Assembly (NCBI GenBank): GCA_009733575.1
Contig: ML769390.1
Coordinates: 62,001 to 126,000, forward strand
Reading direction: 5' to 3'
Length of the DNA stretch: 64,000 nt
Origin: Gymnopus androsaceus JB14
Taxonomy: Eukaryota > Basidiomycota > Agaricomycetes > Agaricales > Omphalotaceae
In this document: in pieces, positions 52,917 through 64,000 of the stretch
Position numbering within the stretch: position 1 is the first letter of the stretch
Layout: every line of letters starts with the position of its first letter
Program-made: the position numbers and the translations under genes
The notes under the pieces: model-generated
The model's database searches: none
What the model saw: only the letters and a program-made list of their open reading frames with translations
What the model was told of the DNA's origin: nothing

Positions 52917-55088
52917 GTGAGCGTTATCAGCTGGTTATCAGAGAAGCAGCTCACTGATCGAAATAACCTCAATCTAATCTAGCCGAAGGATTCGTTGTTT
53001 CTGTAATCTTTTTAATCATTGCATACGCCTACATCGACTAATCGGGGCGAACTGTGGAAGCGAACTGTGGAAGTGCGCTAAGTAATTAGGCTTTAAAGTA
53101 GGGCGCTTGTTCGTTCCTCTCATCGTACCCATGATTTACGCCAGATCTACACAGACAACGTCGAAAACTAACAGGGGATTTGGGGGAGGTTTCGCTTTCA
53201 GGAGTCGTGTCAACTTATAGGAAAGTAGGAAAGTAAATATCGGCAACCTGAGGTCCATGAGCACCGGAGGTTCCAATCCCGATGCGGCACTAGCATCTTC
53301 GGTCTTGGGACAAACAGACGACGAGCTCGTAGCTGGCGCAGCCGCAGCTATCGCTGTCCCCTGTGAATGTCAACAAAAGGGAAATTAGAACCAAAGAAAG
53401 CGCTGTCGGTTCCGTGCTACTACGGGAGGTACGGAACCGACGTGCTCCGAAGGCAGGCTCTCCGCTTGCTATACGCCACGATATCGATCGGTGCTGTTAG
53501 CATTTTTGTCTTCAACATGACAAATCGGAATTACTGTTAAACATCCTGAAGAATTTGTGCTTGCCCGAAATTTAGGCAAGTGCGCGATTGGTTCTTTATC
53601 TGCAAAGAGTCTAACTACTTCTTGAATAGCTACATACCGATTGCCGGGGCTAGCGCTATAGTAGTGCTATCATTTGCTATTGTTACGGGTCTTGCTTTTT
53701 CTTACGGGCCATAACCGGGCAGCGGTTAGATTTGAAGTACCGTTCATTGTCTGTCTACAATGTCTGATGATGTTCCGCTTTTCTATTAGGCATTGGAACT
53801 GAAAATCTACTGAAAATCACTATGCTCAACGAATGAACTCACTCGGACCGTTACATTTGTTGATTTGCATACATACTTCTTCAAAGGGAGTAGGACTAGT
53901 GATCCCGTCTCTACGCCTGCCAGATGCTTTAGCTGCTTCTTTCGATTATTTATCTGACGGCGCTCCAAACTCAATAAGGCCTTACCTTATAATTCACCAA
54001 CCTCTTCCCACTGCCAGGTAATGCCACTGTGAGCGCCAATCAGGGTAATTAGTGTCCAATTTTTGAGTGAAAAGGAACATTCAACCTAATTTGGGGGACT
54101 TTTAGGTTGATGTCAATTTCGGCCATTTCGTCAAATTTCGCAGGTGATTTTTCAGGTGAAAATCAACCAACCGGAGACATCGGCTTCCGGGCGCTTCTTC
54201 GACTTGGTCGTTTTAAAAAAAAAATGATGCCACGTAGTCACTCTGCCACGTAACACTTCAAGTTCAACAGCAACATCGACGTGCCCACCTTGCACCCACC
54301 TTGTCTCAGGACTTCAATGATTCAAGCAATTCTCAAGATTTCATACATTGTACTAGTATGGCCTCTTTGCAGCAACTTAACCTCAGTCTCGATTCAAGAT
54401 AGATTTGAAGAATCTCAGGCACTCAAGCCTCGAAGGAGTATTCGCTCATCAATTTTGGATTCAAAGTGTTCCTGTTGATTGTGGGCGATCATTGGAGTCT
54501 AGAGGGTTATTAGGGGATGATATCAATATTGAGACTGGTTGCGCGTTGGTTGGGAGTGACGGTTTGTGAGTATGCGTGTTTATTCTTGAATGCTTCATTG
54601 ATCCTTATATTTGCTTCCAGTTTCCCTATTCTTATTTGCTACGTTGCCGTTGAATTCGTTCATAATACATTCGACGGTTCTAACACAGCATCGTTCTTTG
54701 ATTCGGTTCATTTTTTACTAGTACTCTATCGCCGAGGTCGATGGTTTGTTCTGGATCTACAAAGTACTAGTTACTGCATATATGTTTACCGATAATGAAT
54801 AAAATATTGTTTTATATAACTATACTCATAGTCATATTCGACCGTTATAAGAATGAGATTCAACCTAGAGGTTGGATGCGCGAAAGCTTGATTTTAGGCA
54901 CTTTTCAACCTACAGACAGCGGGAAACAAAAATGGCAGGCAAAAATCCAAAGGTGATTTTGCGCAAAATAGGATGCGAATCATCCTATAGCAACCTGGAT
55001 TCCATTCAACCTACACATCACTCAACATTTGGATCATTCCTAACCTTCGGTAGGTTGATTTCATAGGTTGAAATCTGATCTATGTGAA
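52917..55088. other. Gene-poor interval with small inverted repeats
   Basis: I find no convincing gene in 2.2 kb. A minus-strand Ala/Ser-rich open stretch (around 53230-53360) could be an exon remnant. GTCGGTTCCGT and ACGGAACCGAC form a short hairpin near 53404-53441. TTCAACCTA/TAGGTTGAA pairs occur at 54090-54116 and again at 54904-55072 (169 bp apart), which may be a small MITE. Positions 54517-54795 hold a hydrophobic 92-codon frame without recognisable homology. Confidence 0.4.
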
Positions 55089-55354
55089 CTACACAGTGTG
55101 CGCCATGTAATTTTGGTCCTCATCAATGATGTAATATGCATTGTCGGGAAGCGTCTCGAAAGTGGAGAATCGGAATTCGCTATGATAGGATTTCACGATT
55201 CTGGTGGAGCGAATCATGTAGGATAGCAACTGGTCTTTTAAAGTGGGAGCCATGTTCGGTTGAGTTCCAGTGTGGGTAGGCTCCCCGTCCTCGTGAGTCG
55301 CTTTACTATTGCTTACCCTTCCTCGATACAACGTTTGAAGTGATTAGCTGACAT
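55089..55354 (-). CDS. Possible small gene of unknown function
   Basis: An open stretch on the minus strand ends with TAG at 55089 and encodes a peptide of ordinary composition (YHSEFRFSTFETLPDNAYYI). An ATG at 55354 with a possible donor GTAAGC 37 bases later could supply a first exon, but no acceptor can be fixed with confidence. I recognise no domain. It stands alone in a 5-kb gene-poor region, so it may be a relic. Confidence 0.22.
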
Positions 55355-58319
55355 TGCTGTTTTAACCAGGCGGCGGGCGCTCGATACCCTTGTATACCAA
55401 TGTAAATCCAGTCAACTTTTGATCCGACCCAAGTGGGTAGTATAAAAGCATCATCGTTGCAGCCGATTACATTGAAGTCAAGCTTACTTCGCTCTCGATG
55501 TAGATATTATTGGATGTTTTAATGGCCCCTCCTTCAAAGGCGGAAATTTGGTTTTTCTCATTTGTAAGGTATTGCTTTCATACTCTCTCAAGCTCTCCGC
55601 TCATGTCAAGGGATGTCAAAGTTTGACTGGAACTCAAAACTTGCACAGAGTATGTTACGTTCGTTTCGTTTAGCCTCGTTTAGCCAATTGAATTCGGGAC
55701 CTAAGCTAGCAGCTCTCCACCTTCGCCCGAGCTCCGCTTTGCTCAAGATTTCATGGTCTGCTTGTTTTGTTCGGTTTCTCTTGATTTTGGATTTTTGAGG
55801 ACTCGAGGGAATTTCCCAAGGATTTCCCAATAAAGACAGTGCGGATGTGAGGGGGAAGGAAGTTTAGTTTAGGCTCAACTTCATGCCTCTTCTTGCGCGT
55901 AGACAGAATACAAGGCCTACCAAGTTGGTACTCCGTGTACCAAATCACATGCGTTTACTATTCAGACCAGATCTATTTAGTATTCTGCTCCCGGTCTCTG
56001 TCTTCTATCTACTATTCAGACTGTAGACAGAATCTATGCCATTTGGTACGTACACTGTCCTCTCTGTCTTGCATCTAATATAGTCTCCTTAATCGTGATT
56101 CATGCATGTTCGTTGCGGCGTCGCTGGACTCGACTCCTGTCGCGAGGCAGTATACTATAGGCAGCCCCCCACCTTAACTCCCCCTCGATCTGAAAATGCC
56201 AAACACGCCCAATAGAGAGGATATGAAGCAACGTGTAGGCCCTAGGGTTTTTCGACTCCGCTGTTAAAGATATTAAAGATACGTATAGCTGTCTAAAACG
56301 AGTCTGCGATCTGGTCTTCCTTCCTTTCTTGAAGTTTCATATGTGAATCCATGGTACCATGCAATACCTGCCTTCCTGGTTGTTCGCTACAGTCGCGTAT
56401 TATTCGATATTTCATTTACATGTCGCAGGCCTCAAGAGGTTTGAGGAAGTTACAATTTCATTTTACTGTCTCTCAAATATGAGAAGACTGATGGTCGAGA
56501 GAGCCAACCAGATGATTCTATTCCCAATCAGTAAACTCGGGAAACTCTCAGATAGACAATGTCAAATAGTATCTACTTATCCGTTCCGCATCCGTTTATC
56601 ATATACTCAAGAGTAGTTAAATAGGCACATTTTGGGAACTTACATAGCATATACGAGCATATATTGACAAAAACAATGCACAAACTGTAGCAGTCAAAGC
56701 TCAAACCCTGCTCAGCCAAAGTTGAGACGCTATGCTAGGTGCATATAATCTATGACGCTGGAGGAGTGAGTCCAAATCCGAGTCGGTGCGTGCCTTACTT
56801 CTTTTTTCCAAACTCCTTTTTGTCACCTCGCAACCATTGCATTAACCTCCTCATTCCTCATTCGTCTAGATTCCAATGGGACTTGCATAGTTGACCTCCG
56901 CTGAGTATTACTTATCCGCACTGCCTTGGACAGTGCGTGTAGATCCTATGCAGCTACGTATGCAGCAAATCTCCCGCATTTGATGTACCCTTCCCCACAT
57001 GCCAGCAGATCCTGCTACGGAAGGAAGGATGATGATGAGCGTTCCGAGCGTGGAGCTGGAAAATATTAAGTATCTTTTTTCCTTTCGCTTAACTTGATAT
57101 AGCTAGAAGTTATCTGCGGCTTTACACAGTGAGAAGACCGACATTAAATATTCCTTGGAATAATATTTAATGTCGGCGTTGCGTCGGCTGGCCCAAACTA
57201 GTGTCGTCGTCAGTTGTTCTCTCGAGTTGGACTTGGTGCTCAAGTCCGAGACAAATGGGATTATCGTGGGGAAACTGTGAAACGCATCAGTAAACGCATC
57301 ACCTGCATCGAGCTTAGCTCTCTTTTTGCCACGTTTTCTGGCGGCAACGAGAAGGTTCCATGTCCGACGTTCGTTCTTTCTTTTTGCTTTGTGGATCTGG
57401 GTTCAAGATCCCCGTCGTCCGAAAGTCGGTTGTGTATCGGTTATGTATCATACCGACTCACGACACTAAGCTGCTAATGACTCTAATGAATCTAAGCTAG
57501 GAGGAATGATTCTTAACAAAACAAACCAGAATTTATCTGAAACAGAGGGAACAGCTGTTTATTGCTCGAAGATTAGGTTGTAGTGAAGCTCTGATTGCAA
57601 GTCTTTATCGATGTGTGCGCGTGCAACGGTATCCTTTAATCTCCCAATCTCTGTTAATATTTTGGAGCGGCGTTACCACCTCATTTGATTTCAGAGACTG
57701 GCGACATGTGCCTTCGCACCATGGACCTTTTCTATGTTTTGCCAAGGACCATTGCTCTTGAACGGGGAAGTGGCGGACTCACCGCCGTTTCTGACTTGCT
57801 ACAAAAGATCTGAGATACAGCAGATCGAAAGAACCGTTATCATTCTGGCAAAGGCAATAAGTAATCTCGATTATTTCTGGACCGCTTTCCCAGGACAGGA
57901 TTGATGAATAGCAGCGAATAAAAAACTCTGTTACGTATTTACATACTGTAGCGTTGTCTAGTGGTGCCTGATGGTCGCGTTTTTTTTTTCTTTTTTGTAT
58001 GTTTTTTGGCCAGTTCTGACGACAACTGTTTGAGGAAAAGATGCTTTGGCAAAGGAAGCGCGTGATAAGGAAGCGGAACACGTGTCCGAATGTGGTATAG
58101 AGACTTGTACATATCCGGATCCGTGAAAAGGGCCGAGTCCGAAAGACTGGCCAGAGTCTAAACAGCAAGTGAACAATTCGAGTTGTGTTACGTTAGAAAG
58201 AAGCCACATAAAATTCCCTTCATAACCGACCTTGTTTGCAACCTGACAACACCTCGAATTTTGCTTCCTCGTCTTAAACGCGGACCCCCAACTTACTACC
58301 GACATTTGGATTACCCAGG
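55355..58319. other. Long gene-poor interval upstream of the C2H2 gene
   Basis: Nearly 3 kb without a gene I can support. Short frames (56359, 57214, and the minus-strand frames at 57779-58500) lack family features. Position 57138-57176 is an inverted repeat, CCGACATTAAATATT with a loop of 9 nt and its exact inverse. A long regulatory 5' region for the transcription factor at 58320 is possible. Confidence 0.35.
57138..57176. repeat. Inverted repeat with 15-bp perfect arms
   Basis: CCGACATTAAATATT at 57138-57152 is inverted at 57162-57176 around a 9-nt loop. TCGGC and GTCGG motifs follow. No gene or element could be linked to it. Confidence 0.7.
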
Positions 58320-59919
58320 ATGCCCCGCGTATACGCCAAATCCAGCGGAGATGAAGAGCTCGAGTTAAACGCGTAAGTGACCCTTGCCTCCATGTGGTAC
58401 AGTGGCTAAGATTTGGCACAGTGCGTCGACCCCGAATCAGGGTCAGAGGAAGAGGCATATATGTGCTACTTGCGATCGATGCTTCACAACTAGTGGCCAT
58501 TTAGCGCGTCATTCTAGAGTCCACACTGGAGAAAAAAATCACAAATGTCCTTTTCCTGGCTGCGAAACAAGATGTTCCAGGCAAGATAACTTGCAGCAGC
58601 AGTGAGTTTCTTTATTTTTCTGTTTTTATTGTGCTAATCAGGCCATAGTTATCGAATTCATCTATCTCCTGGCTCTCGTCGTACTTCTTCGCGAGCCTCC
58701 GCATCCCGCCGAGGGAAACGAGGCACGTCGAATTCTACTAGTGCATCTCAGTCGGAATATACAGACCAACCTCCTCTTTCGCCACCTCCCTTGGTTCCTG
58801 CCACAATCTCGGCTTCTCCTCCGCCATTAGAGCCTGCACGAGCAGGCGCAAGGGCAGCATACAGCCCGCCACCAGATTCACCTCCCCCATTAGCACATGC
58901 GATAATTCCTGCTACTTTTCATACTTCGCCATCATCTAGTACTTCCTCTTCTCCAGAGCTTTCCTATACTTCGGGGCCTTCTCCTTCATTTGCTCCTTCC
59001 CTGTCAGTGTCTCCTCCGCCGCTAGCCCATGCGTCGGCATCTTCCAATGCATATGCATTGCGCAGCGGTGCGACCTACCAAGAAGACACTGGGAACCATG
59101 TCGGATATCCCTACGGCCATAGCAGCCATAGCAGCCCTAGCCCCTCAGAAACTTACTCTGATGGATATGTCAATGGCCACTACTCTCTACCTCGCATTGA
59201 GACTCTTACTTCGGCCAAGGAGCATTCAGCATCAGCACCGCCGTCTGCAAGCTCATCCATGCACTCTCGTCACTCGATCTCCCATATTTCTCACTCTCAA
59301 CCGCAGCAAGCCTATTCACGCGCCATGAGTAGCAGACCCGGTACTGGACCTCCGTCTCCCGCATCGTCGCAGTCCCACTCGGTCGTATCCCATTCGGGAC
59401 CTCCCACTCCGAGCGGATTTGCTGATAACAGCCAGTCATCATCATACGCCCATGGAACGTTATCTGCATCTCCGATCTCTGCTCATTCTGGTACCATTAT
59501 CGAGCCTTCTCTCAGTCGCTACTCCCCACCTCCAATTCTCGCACCCCTCCAAGGTTTCTCATCGCATGAATCGGTTCGAGCCAATCTCTCGATCTGGTTC
59601 CAATATCCGTATGATCAACGACCAGTACGAGCGAAAATCCAGCTCAAGTCGTGGCGACTACTCTGATCGGTATTACGAGTCTGAGACGCGTTACGCGCAC
59701 GATGAACCGCGCTATGGACGTCCAATGTATAATCTTACCCACGAAAGGCATGAAATATCACCCGTTCAGGCTTACATGTCCCATCATCAACCTTCCGCAA
59801 TGGCTGGTTATCATGATATGTATTCTTCGGGAGGAAATGTCAGTCTTACCCATGGAGCTTGGAAGGCAGAGCATCTGGGAAGTAGAGGTATGAAACGTAT
59901 CAATGCACTTGTGCAATAG
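58320..59919 (+). CDS. C2H2 zinc-finger transcription factor (Nrg1/Mig-like) with a C-terminal frameshift
   Basis: Nuclear DNA-binding regulator, about 500 aa. Exons are 58320-58372, 58422-58601 and 58649-59919. Two fingers: CATCDRCFTTSGHLARHSRVH (C-x2-C...H-x4-H form) joined by TGEKNH to CPFPGCETRCSRQDNLQQHYRIH. The TGEK linker and the GHLAR helix are like Nrg/Mig-type glucose and stress regulators. A basic RRTSSRASASRRGKRG tail follows, then about 330 residues rich in Pro, Ser, His and Tyr. The conserved end is GAWKAEHLGS...INALVQ, which lies one frame over. The shift is resolved by removing one G at the GG of 59553-59554. Assembly error at a dinucleotide or a true frameshift would both explain this. 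Confidence 0.85.
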
Positions 59920-61532
59920 AATTTACTCCTCGCATGCGGTCGCTCGGAATCCTCATTGTTTCTCGTTACATATTCCTTCATAATTGCTGGTTATTTTTGC
60001 ATCCTCTTTTCCATCATCGATCTCGTTGTTCCATAATGTTGATATGTCGCATTCCATACTTATAACAAGTACATAAGTACCTAAGATCCTCCTATAATGT
60101 GTATCACTGTAGAGCTTATTCATTGTACATAGTATTATTGCTCACAAAATCAGATTCTTTAAACAATTCTCCTTGTTCATCGTAGTCTGAGTTGAAATTA
60201 ACCCTCCGTCACCCATGGACAATTACTCGAAGCGGATACTATCTATGGCCTGGCTTCCCATACTCCTTCTGTTTTCTGATATTCTCTCAAGGGATACCAG
60301 GCTGCCATCCTGAATTCGAATACACCTTCTTCCTAGATTAGTACATAAGTCCAACATAAGTCTATAGACGATAATTGCAATTTCTCTGCTCTCCGTCGTC
60401 CATGGGCAATTACTCTACATAAACGCCACGGATACTATCTGTGGCCTAGCTTCTCATTCTCAAGGGATACCTGCATTCACACCTTCTCCCACTCTCGATG
60501 TGACCCCCCCAATTTTTTTGCGTCGCACCGCAGATTCACTTTGGATTCACTTTAAGTACAAAGTATCGGAGTTGGAATTCGTTGGAGTACAACTGACATC
60601 CTCAATACTGTGAATGAATCAGGTGTTCTTTCATACTACTATTCTCGTTTAAGGTGCTTCTTCGTCGAAAGTACGGACCGACCTCAAAGCATACCTCGAC
60701 CTCGTTGTCCACATGCGTTTCTGAAGGTAACTGGAACCGGGAAAGGCCACACATAAACGTACCCTTGTTTCATCGGCGAACTGTAGCTGAAAAAATACAG
60801 ATTTGAAGAGTAAAATATCTCCTGCAACGGTGACATGCAAAGTCGGAATTTATGTGGCGCCGACATGTTGTTGCTGCTTGTAAAGAATAGGATAGGCGTA
60901 ATAAGTAAGTATATACATATTTTCATTCTCTTCCTTCACAGGATCGACTTGAGGCAGAGGAACGGCTTCGATAACGATATCATTTATCCTTCTTCTGGAC
61001 ATTGACTGACACTCGAATCGTCAAGAATATGGTAAGTTGTTAGCGTTTTATCGGATGACACTGACACGATGCAGTCTGGGTGCAGTCTGGATGAATAGAG
61101 TATGAATGCGCCGTTCAATTGACCACTGTCCAGCGCACTTTCGGCCGTATATTGAATAAACAATGATCAGACCTGATTGGCGGATTATCGACAATTCAAG
61201 ACAAAAGCTGTAGTGTACATACATAACATGTGTAGTCTTGGTCTTGGAAACATCATAAACGTTGCGTTAGCGCCATTCAATGCGCAAATGGGTGGGTTTG
61301 GCACGTAAATACAAAAAAATATCTTTGGTTGAGAACATGTTGCGACTGGTCGTCTTCGAAGAAGCTTTTGAATGATCAAGATAACATTGTATCGGGAAAA
61401 CATTGACATATGAGGCTACCGCAAGGTAGAGAGCGGGAACGCGTTGAGAAAGAGTCTAAGAGTTAAATGTGCCTCCTGTGAAGACTGAAAAGACTGAATA
61501 TCCACAAGATAGTCGTTCAAGAAAAGTATTCC
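59920..61532. other. Gene-poor interval with a duplicated 90-bp segment
   Basis: No supported gene. Positions about 60202-60300 and 60391-60475 are related: both have CTCCGTC, ATGG(A/G)CAATTACTC, GGATACTATCT(A/G)TGGCCT(G/A)G and CTCAAGGGATACC. A possible 3' UTR for the C2H2 gene lies at the left end, and the gene at 61533 ends at the right. Confidence 0.4.
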
Positions 61533-63842
61533 CTAGATAGCAACCGCCGAGATTCTCTCCTTGGCTTCCGTCGTCAATTCTGAGAGTTTGATGAAAGCTT
61601 CCAGAAGTGCTGGAACGACAAAGGGTTCCCTTCCCTCCCTTTCGACAGCCTTGAGTTCTTGCACCGCAATGTTCTTCTTTCTTTGCTCAATCTCTATCTG
61701 TTGTTCAATTAAGCGTAAACGGGTCCTCGCAACTAAGATTAATCAGGTAAAGCTCCATTGAGAGCGGCGAGAGACACCATACCTTCAGAGGCATTGGCAT
61801 CTATAGTCATCTCGTCACCTTCTTTCGCAGTGCCCGCCACGACGGCACGCATGGGTTTCAGAATCACGTCTTCGGCTCCCATCTTCTGAAGCTCCTCTAG
61901 GATGGCATTCTGTCTCTCCGCACCAGCGCTAAGCTCTGCGCGTAGCTTGCTCAACTCAGCGTAGGCCTTGGCCATCGGAGAAGTATCACTAGCTCGTAAA
62001 ACCTCCGGTTTAGACTTGGTCCTACTAGCCTGTTCACTCTGCAAGAAAGCTTTAGGGGCTTTCGGAAGCGGTTTGATAAGACGAGGTTTGAAAGCAAATT
62101 TGGCAACAGAAGGATCTGGATCTGCCGTAGAATTAGACGTATTGGGTTTCGGTTCAGTTGGCGAGGGTCGTGTAAATGGTACCGGGAATTCATGCGATGT
62201 ACGAGAGGTCCGGTCGCGGAGTGCATTAGAAGAGAAATCGTTAGTGTCGGAAATTGCATTTGTCGCCAGCTGGAATGCGCGCATCGGAGGGCGGAATGAA
62301 GGTAGGGTCGACTCGTCCTGCGAGAGGGACCGAGGACGTTTAGTTGTTTTGGATTCAGTTTCAGGGCCCTGTATTCGGGCGTCAGCAACGTTAGAGTCTT
62401 CGAGACGGTGATGTGCTACTTTTGCGCCACTGTCTAATTCCGGGATTAGATCCATAGAGGAATCTTGGATAATGACCTGTTCAACCGTGTTCGTTAGATC
62501 GTCTGTCTTGCAGGAGAGGAAGTAAGGGTTACGACTGCACAACGGCAATTTAACAAAGGGAGAGAAAAACAATGAAGTCGAGATGAAATCGAGGCTACAT
62601 GAGGCCACAAGCGCTCAAGAATACGGAATGAGAAATTGAGCGCTTCAAAAAGCACTTACAGGGTCATTTGCCAAAATGGTCGGTTTGGAAGCAACATCTA
62701 GAGGAGTTTTCCAGCCAGAACTGGATCCGATAGACTGAAAAGAGCTCAGCTGAGATCGCCCTTGGAAAACTAGTAGACTCACATCAGACCTCGATCGAGT
62801 GCCAGCGGGAGAGGACGCGTCCAGCCTTGCCTCTATATCATTGTCCAAAGCTGGCTCTGATGACGAGTGGGCATGGATCTCGGATAGGGCTCCCTGAGGA
62901 TAGCGGTTATGAGAATTGTTGGTAAACGGGCTATACGCAATGGAACGTACCCTGGACTCTGTCTAGAAATAGATGCGCTCAGGGTTCAAGGATGGGGTAG
63001 CCATACGGATAACATACCATGTTCGCAGCGCTTGCCGGCTCCTCACGCACGCGAATAGCAAGGTCGACAACATTCTCGCTCTCGTTCACTTTCACGCCCT
63101 CTGAATCTCATAAATTAAGCGTGATACTCGCTAAACAGTCCTCGATAGAATGAACGCACTTTCTTCTGCGCGGCTGGCTGAGAGCCTGGAACTATCCGAT
63201 TGTTGATGATGTTCAGAGGCAGTATGTGACCTTGACGCGGTACCGCGGGCGGAATCTAACGCGAAATCAAACAAGTGCCAGTAGCAGGATATTGATCTCA
63301 TACCTCGGGCCCAGACTATGGTATCGTCGTTTTCTTTCCATGGCTTTTGTTCTCGAAAGGCGCCAAAAGTCGAGACTCTGAACGATTGTTAGCACTTGCT
63401 CACCGATGAAAGACAGCATACGCACTTTTTACAATGGTACTCTATTCCAACACTGCAGAAATATCAGTCAAGCCATCGGATGCTTGTAAAGCGGCGCATA
63501 TATACATGGAAAGAGCACATAAACGTTCTGGATCTGTTTTCAAAATCGAAGATTCGGATGATTGAAGCTTCTCTTCACTGCGTATACAATTAACTGTAAT
63601 GCGAGTAACTTGGGCAAATTCTTGACATACTACATCCTATGAAGAGACTACCGGAATGGAAATTGGAACGTGAATTGAACAAATTTGAGCAGAAAAACAC
63701 GTACGCCGTTCTTTACAGTATTTGGCCAGCAGAATTTGACGCGTCCTGGACCGACCACCTTGATGTTTTCTGTTCCTGGGTGATTTAACTTCAAGGTTGT
63801 TAGATCTTCTCGAAGAATACTAATGACTGATTCATAGATTTT
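61533..63842 (-). CDS. Unrecognised coiled-coil protein, 5' exons uncertain
   Basis: Well-supported exons: 61533-61732, 61783-62506, 62660-62734, 62783-62893, then a likely 12-nt exon near 62950-62961 and further exons near 63010-63106, 63160-63254, 63304-63373 and beyond. The C-terminus is ANASEVARTRLRLIEQQIEI...KNIAVQELKAVEREG, a charged coiled coil, and ends LSELTTEAKERISAVAI. Before it, AYAELSKLRAELSAGAERQN, then FAFKPRLIKPLPKAPKAF and a long Ser/Thr-rich acidic region. Upstream conceptual exons (63400-63840) give peptides such as KIYESVISILREDLTTLKLN and EFAQVTRITVNCIRSEEKLQ, but a frame break near 63470 leaves the link unresolved. The gene may begin near 63901 or outside the window. I do not recognise the family. 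Confidence 0.5.
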
Positions 63843-64000
63843 TCTGTAAAACGAGCCTTTGAACCGCCATAAGAGAAACAGACAGTTAAACAGACGCTCA
63901 TGGTAGCAGAAGGAGAGTTTGAACTGAAGTCGAATTATTTACTAAGCTTGCATGATCAGTACTACTACTAGAAGCTATTCGGCGTTCGAGCGTGGATTAC

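Noticed and set aside
54517..54795. 92-codon hydrophobic open frame
   Set aside because: No motif, no neighbour support, and the AT-rich context easily yields hydrophobic frames by chance.
57400..57430. GGGTTCAAGATCCC resembling a tRNA T-arm
   Set aside because: No matching acceptor stem or D-arm upstream at tRNA distance.
58384..58460. tRNA-like look (GTGGTACAGTGGCTAAG and TCGACCCCGAATCAGG)
   Set aside because: No acceptor stem pairs and the anticodon arm is missing. The stretch is intron 1 plus exon 2 of the C2H2 gene, whose splice sites and coding frame fit well.
57779..58500. Minus-strand frames of 129 and 180 codons upstream of the C2H2 gene
   Set aside because: The longer one starts inside exon 2 of the C2H2 gene and overlaps it antisense. 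Neither has family features.

Overview
The window looks like a chromosomal segment of a mushroom-type basidiomycete (Agaricomycetes). The signs are dense genes with many 45-60 nt GT-AG introns, conserved eukaryotic housekeeping genes, an F-box protein of the agaricomycete type, a basidiomycete-style UTP6 and C2H2 regulator, and a fungal Mutator-like transposon. Nothing prokaryotic or viral was seen. All gene models were spliced by eye; exon positions are in the entries.

Layout. 1-29.5 kb is a compact gene region: MED1 (partial), an F-box protein, an MFS sugar transporter with an in-frame stop, a BAHD-type acyltransferase, ERG25, MGM1, a tandem pair of SDR genes (one intact, one broken) separated by a small MITE, an alpha/beta hydrolase, a mitochondrial-type membrane protein, a second hydrolase with a frameshift, RPL12, a PHO80-like cyclin, a long Ser/Thr kinase, UTP6 and an unrecognised disordered protein. 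30.1-51.3 kb is a rearranged block. It holds four copies of one seven-exon SDR gene, each facing the promoter and first exon of GOT1. Only the last GOT1 is complete. The spacers between units are filled with transposons: a decayed MULE with long terminal inverted repeats, MITEs, a Harbinger-like remnant carrying a hAT element and a long hairpin, and a 1.57-kb TIR element with 7-bp target duplications. 51.3-64 kb returns to sparser genes: a nucleoside hydrolase, a C2H2 transcription factor and a coiled-coil protein whose 5' end is unclear, separated by long gene-poor stretches.

Function. There is no obvious pathway cluster. The single-copy genes are dispersed housekeeping functions: transcription (MED1), ergosterol synthesis (ERG25), mitochondrial fusion (MGM1), ribosome and SSU processome (RPL12, UTP6), phosphate or cell-cycle type cyclin control, and ER-Golgi transport (GOT1). 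The main biological story is the SDR/GOT1 array: a divergent gene pair amplified in tandem, with the GOT1 side kept only as a promoter plus exon 1, and with most SDR copies decaying.

Caveats. Several otherwise conserved genes carry single-base frameshifts, mostly at short homopolymers. This may be assembly error or real decay. Four introns appear to use GC donors. Family names come from recognised motifs, not from searches.
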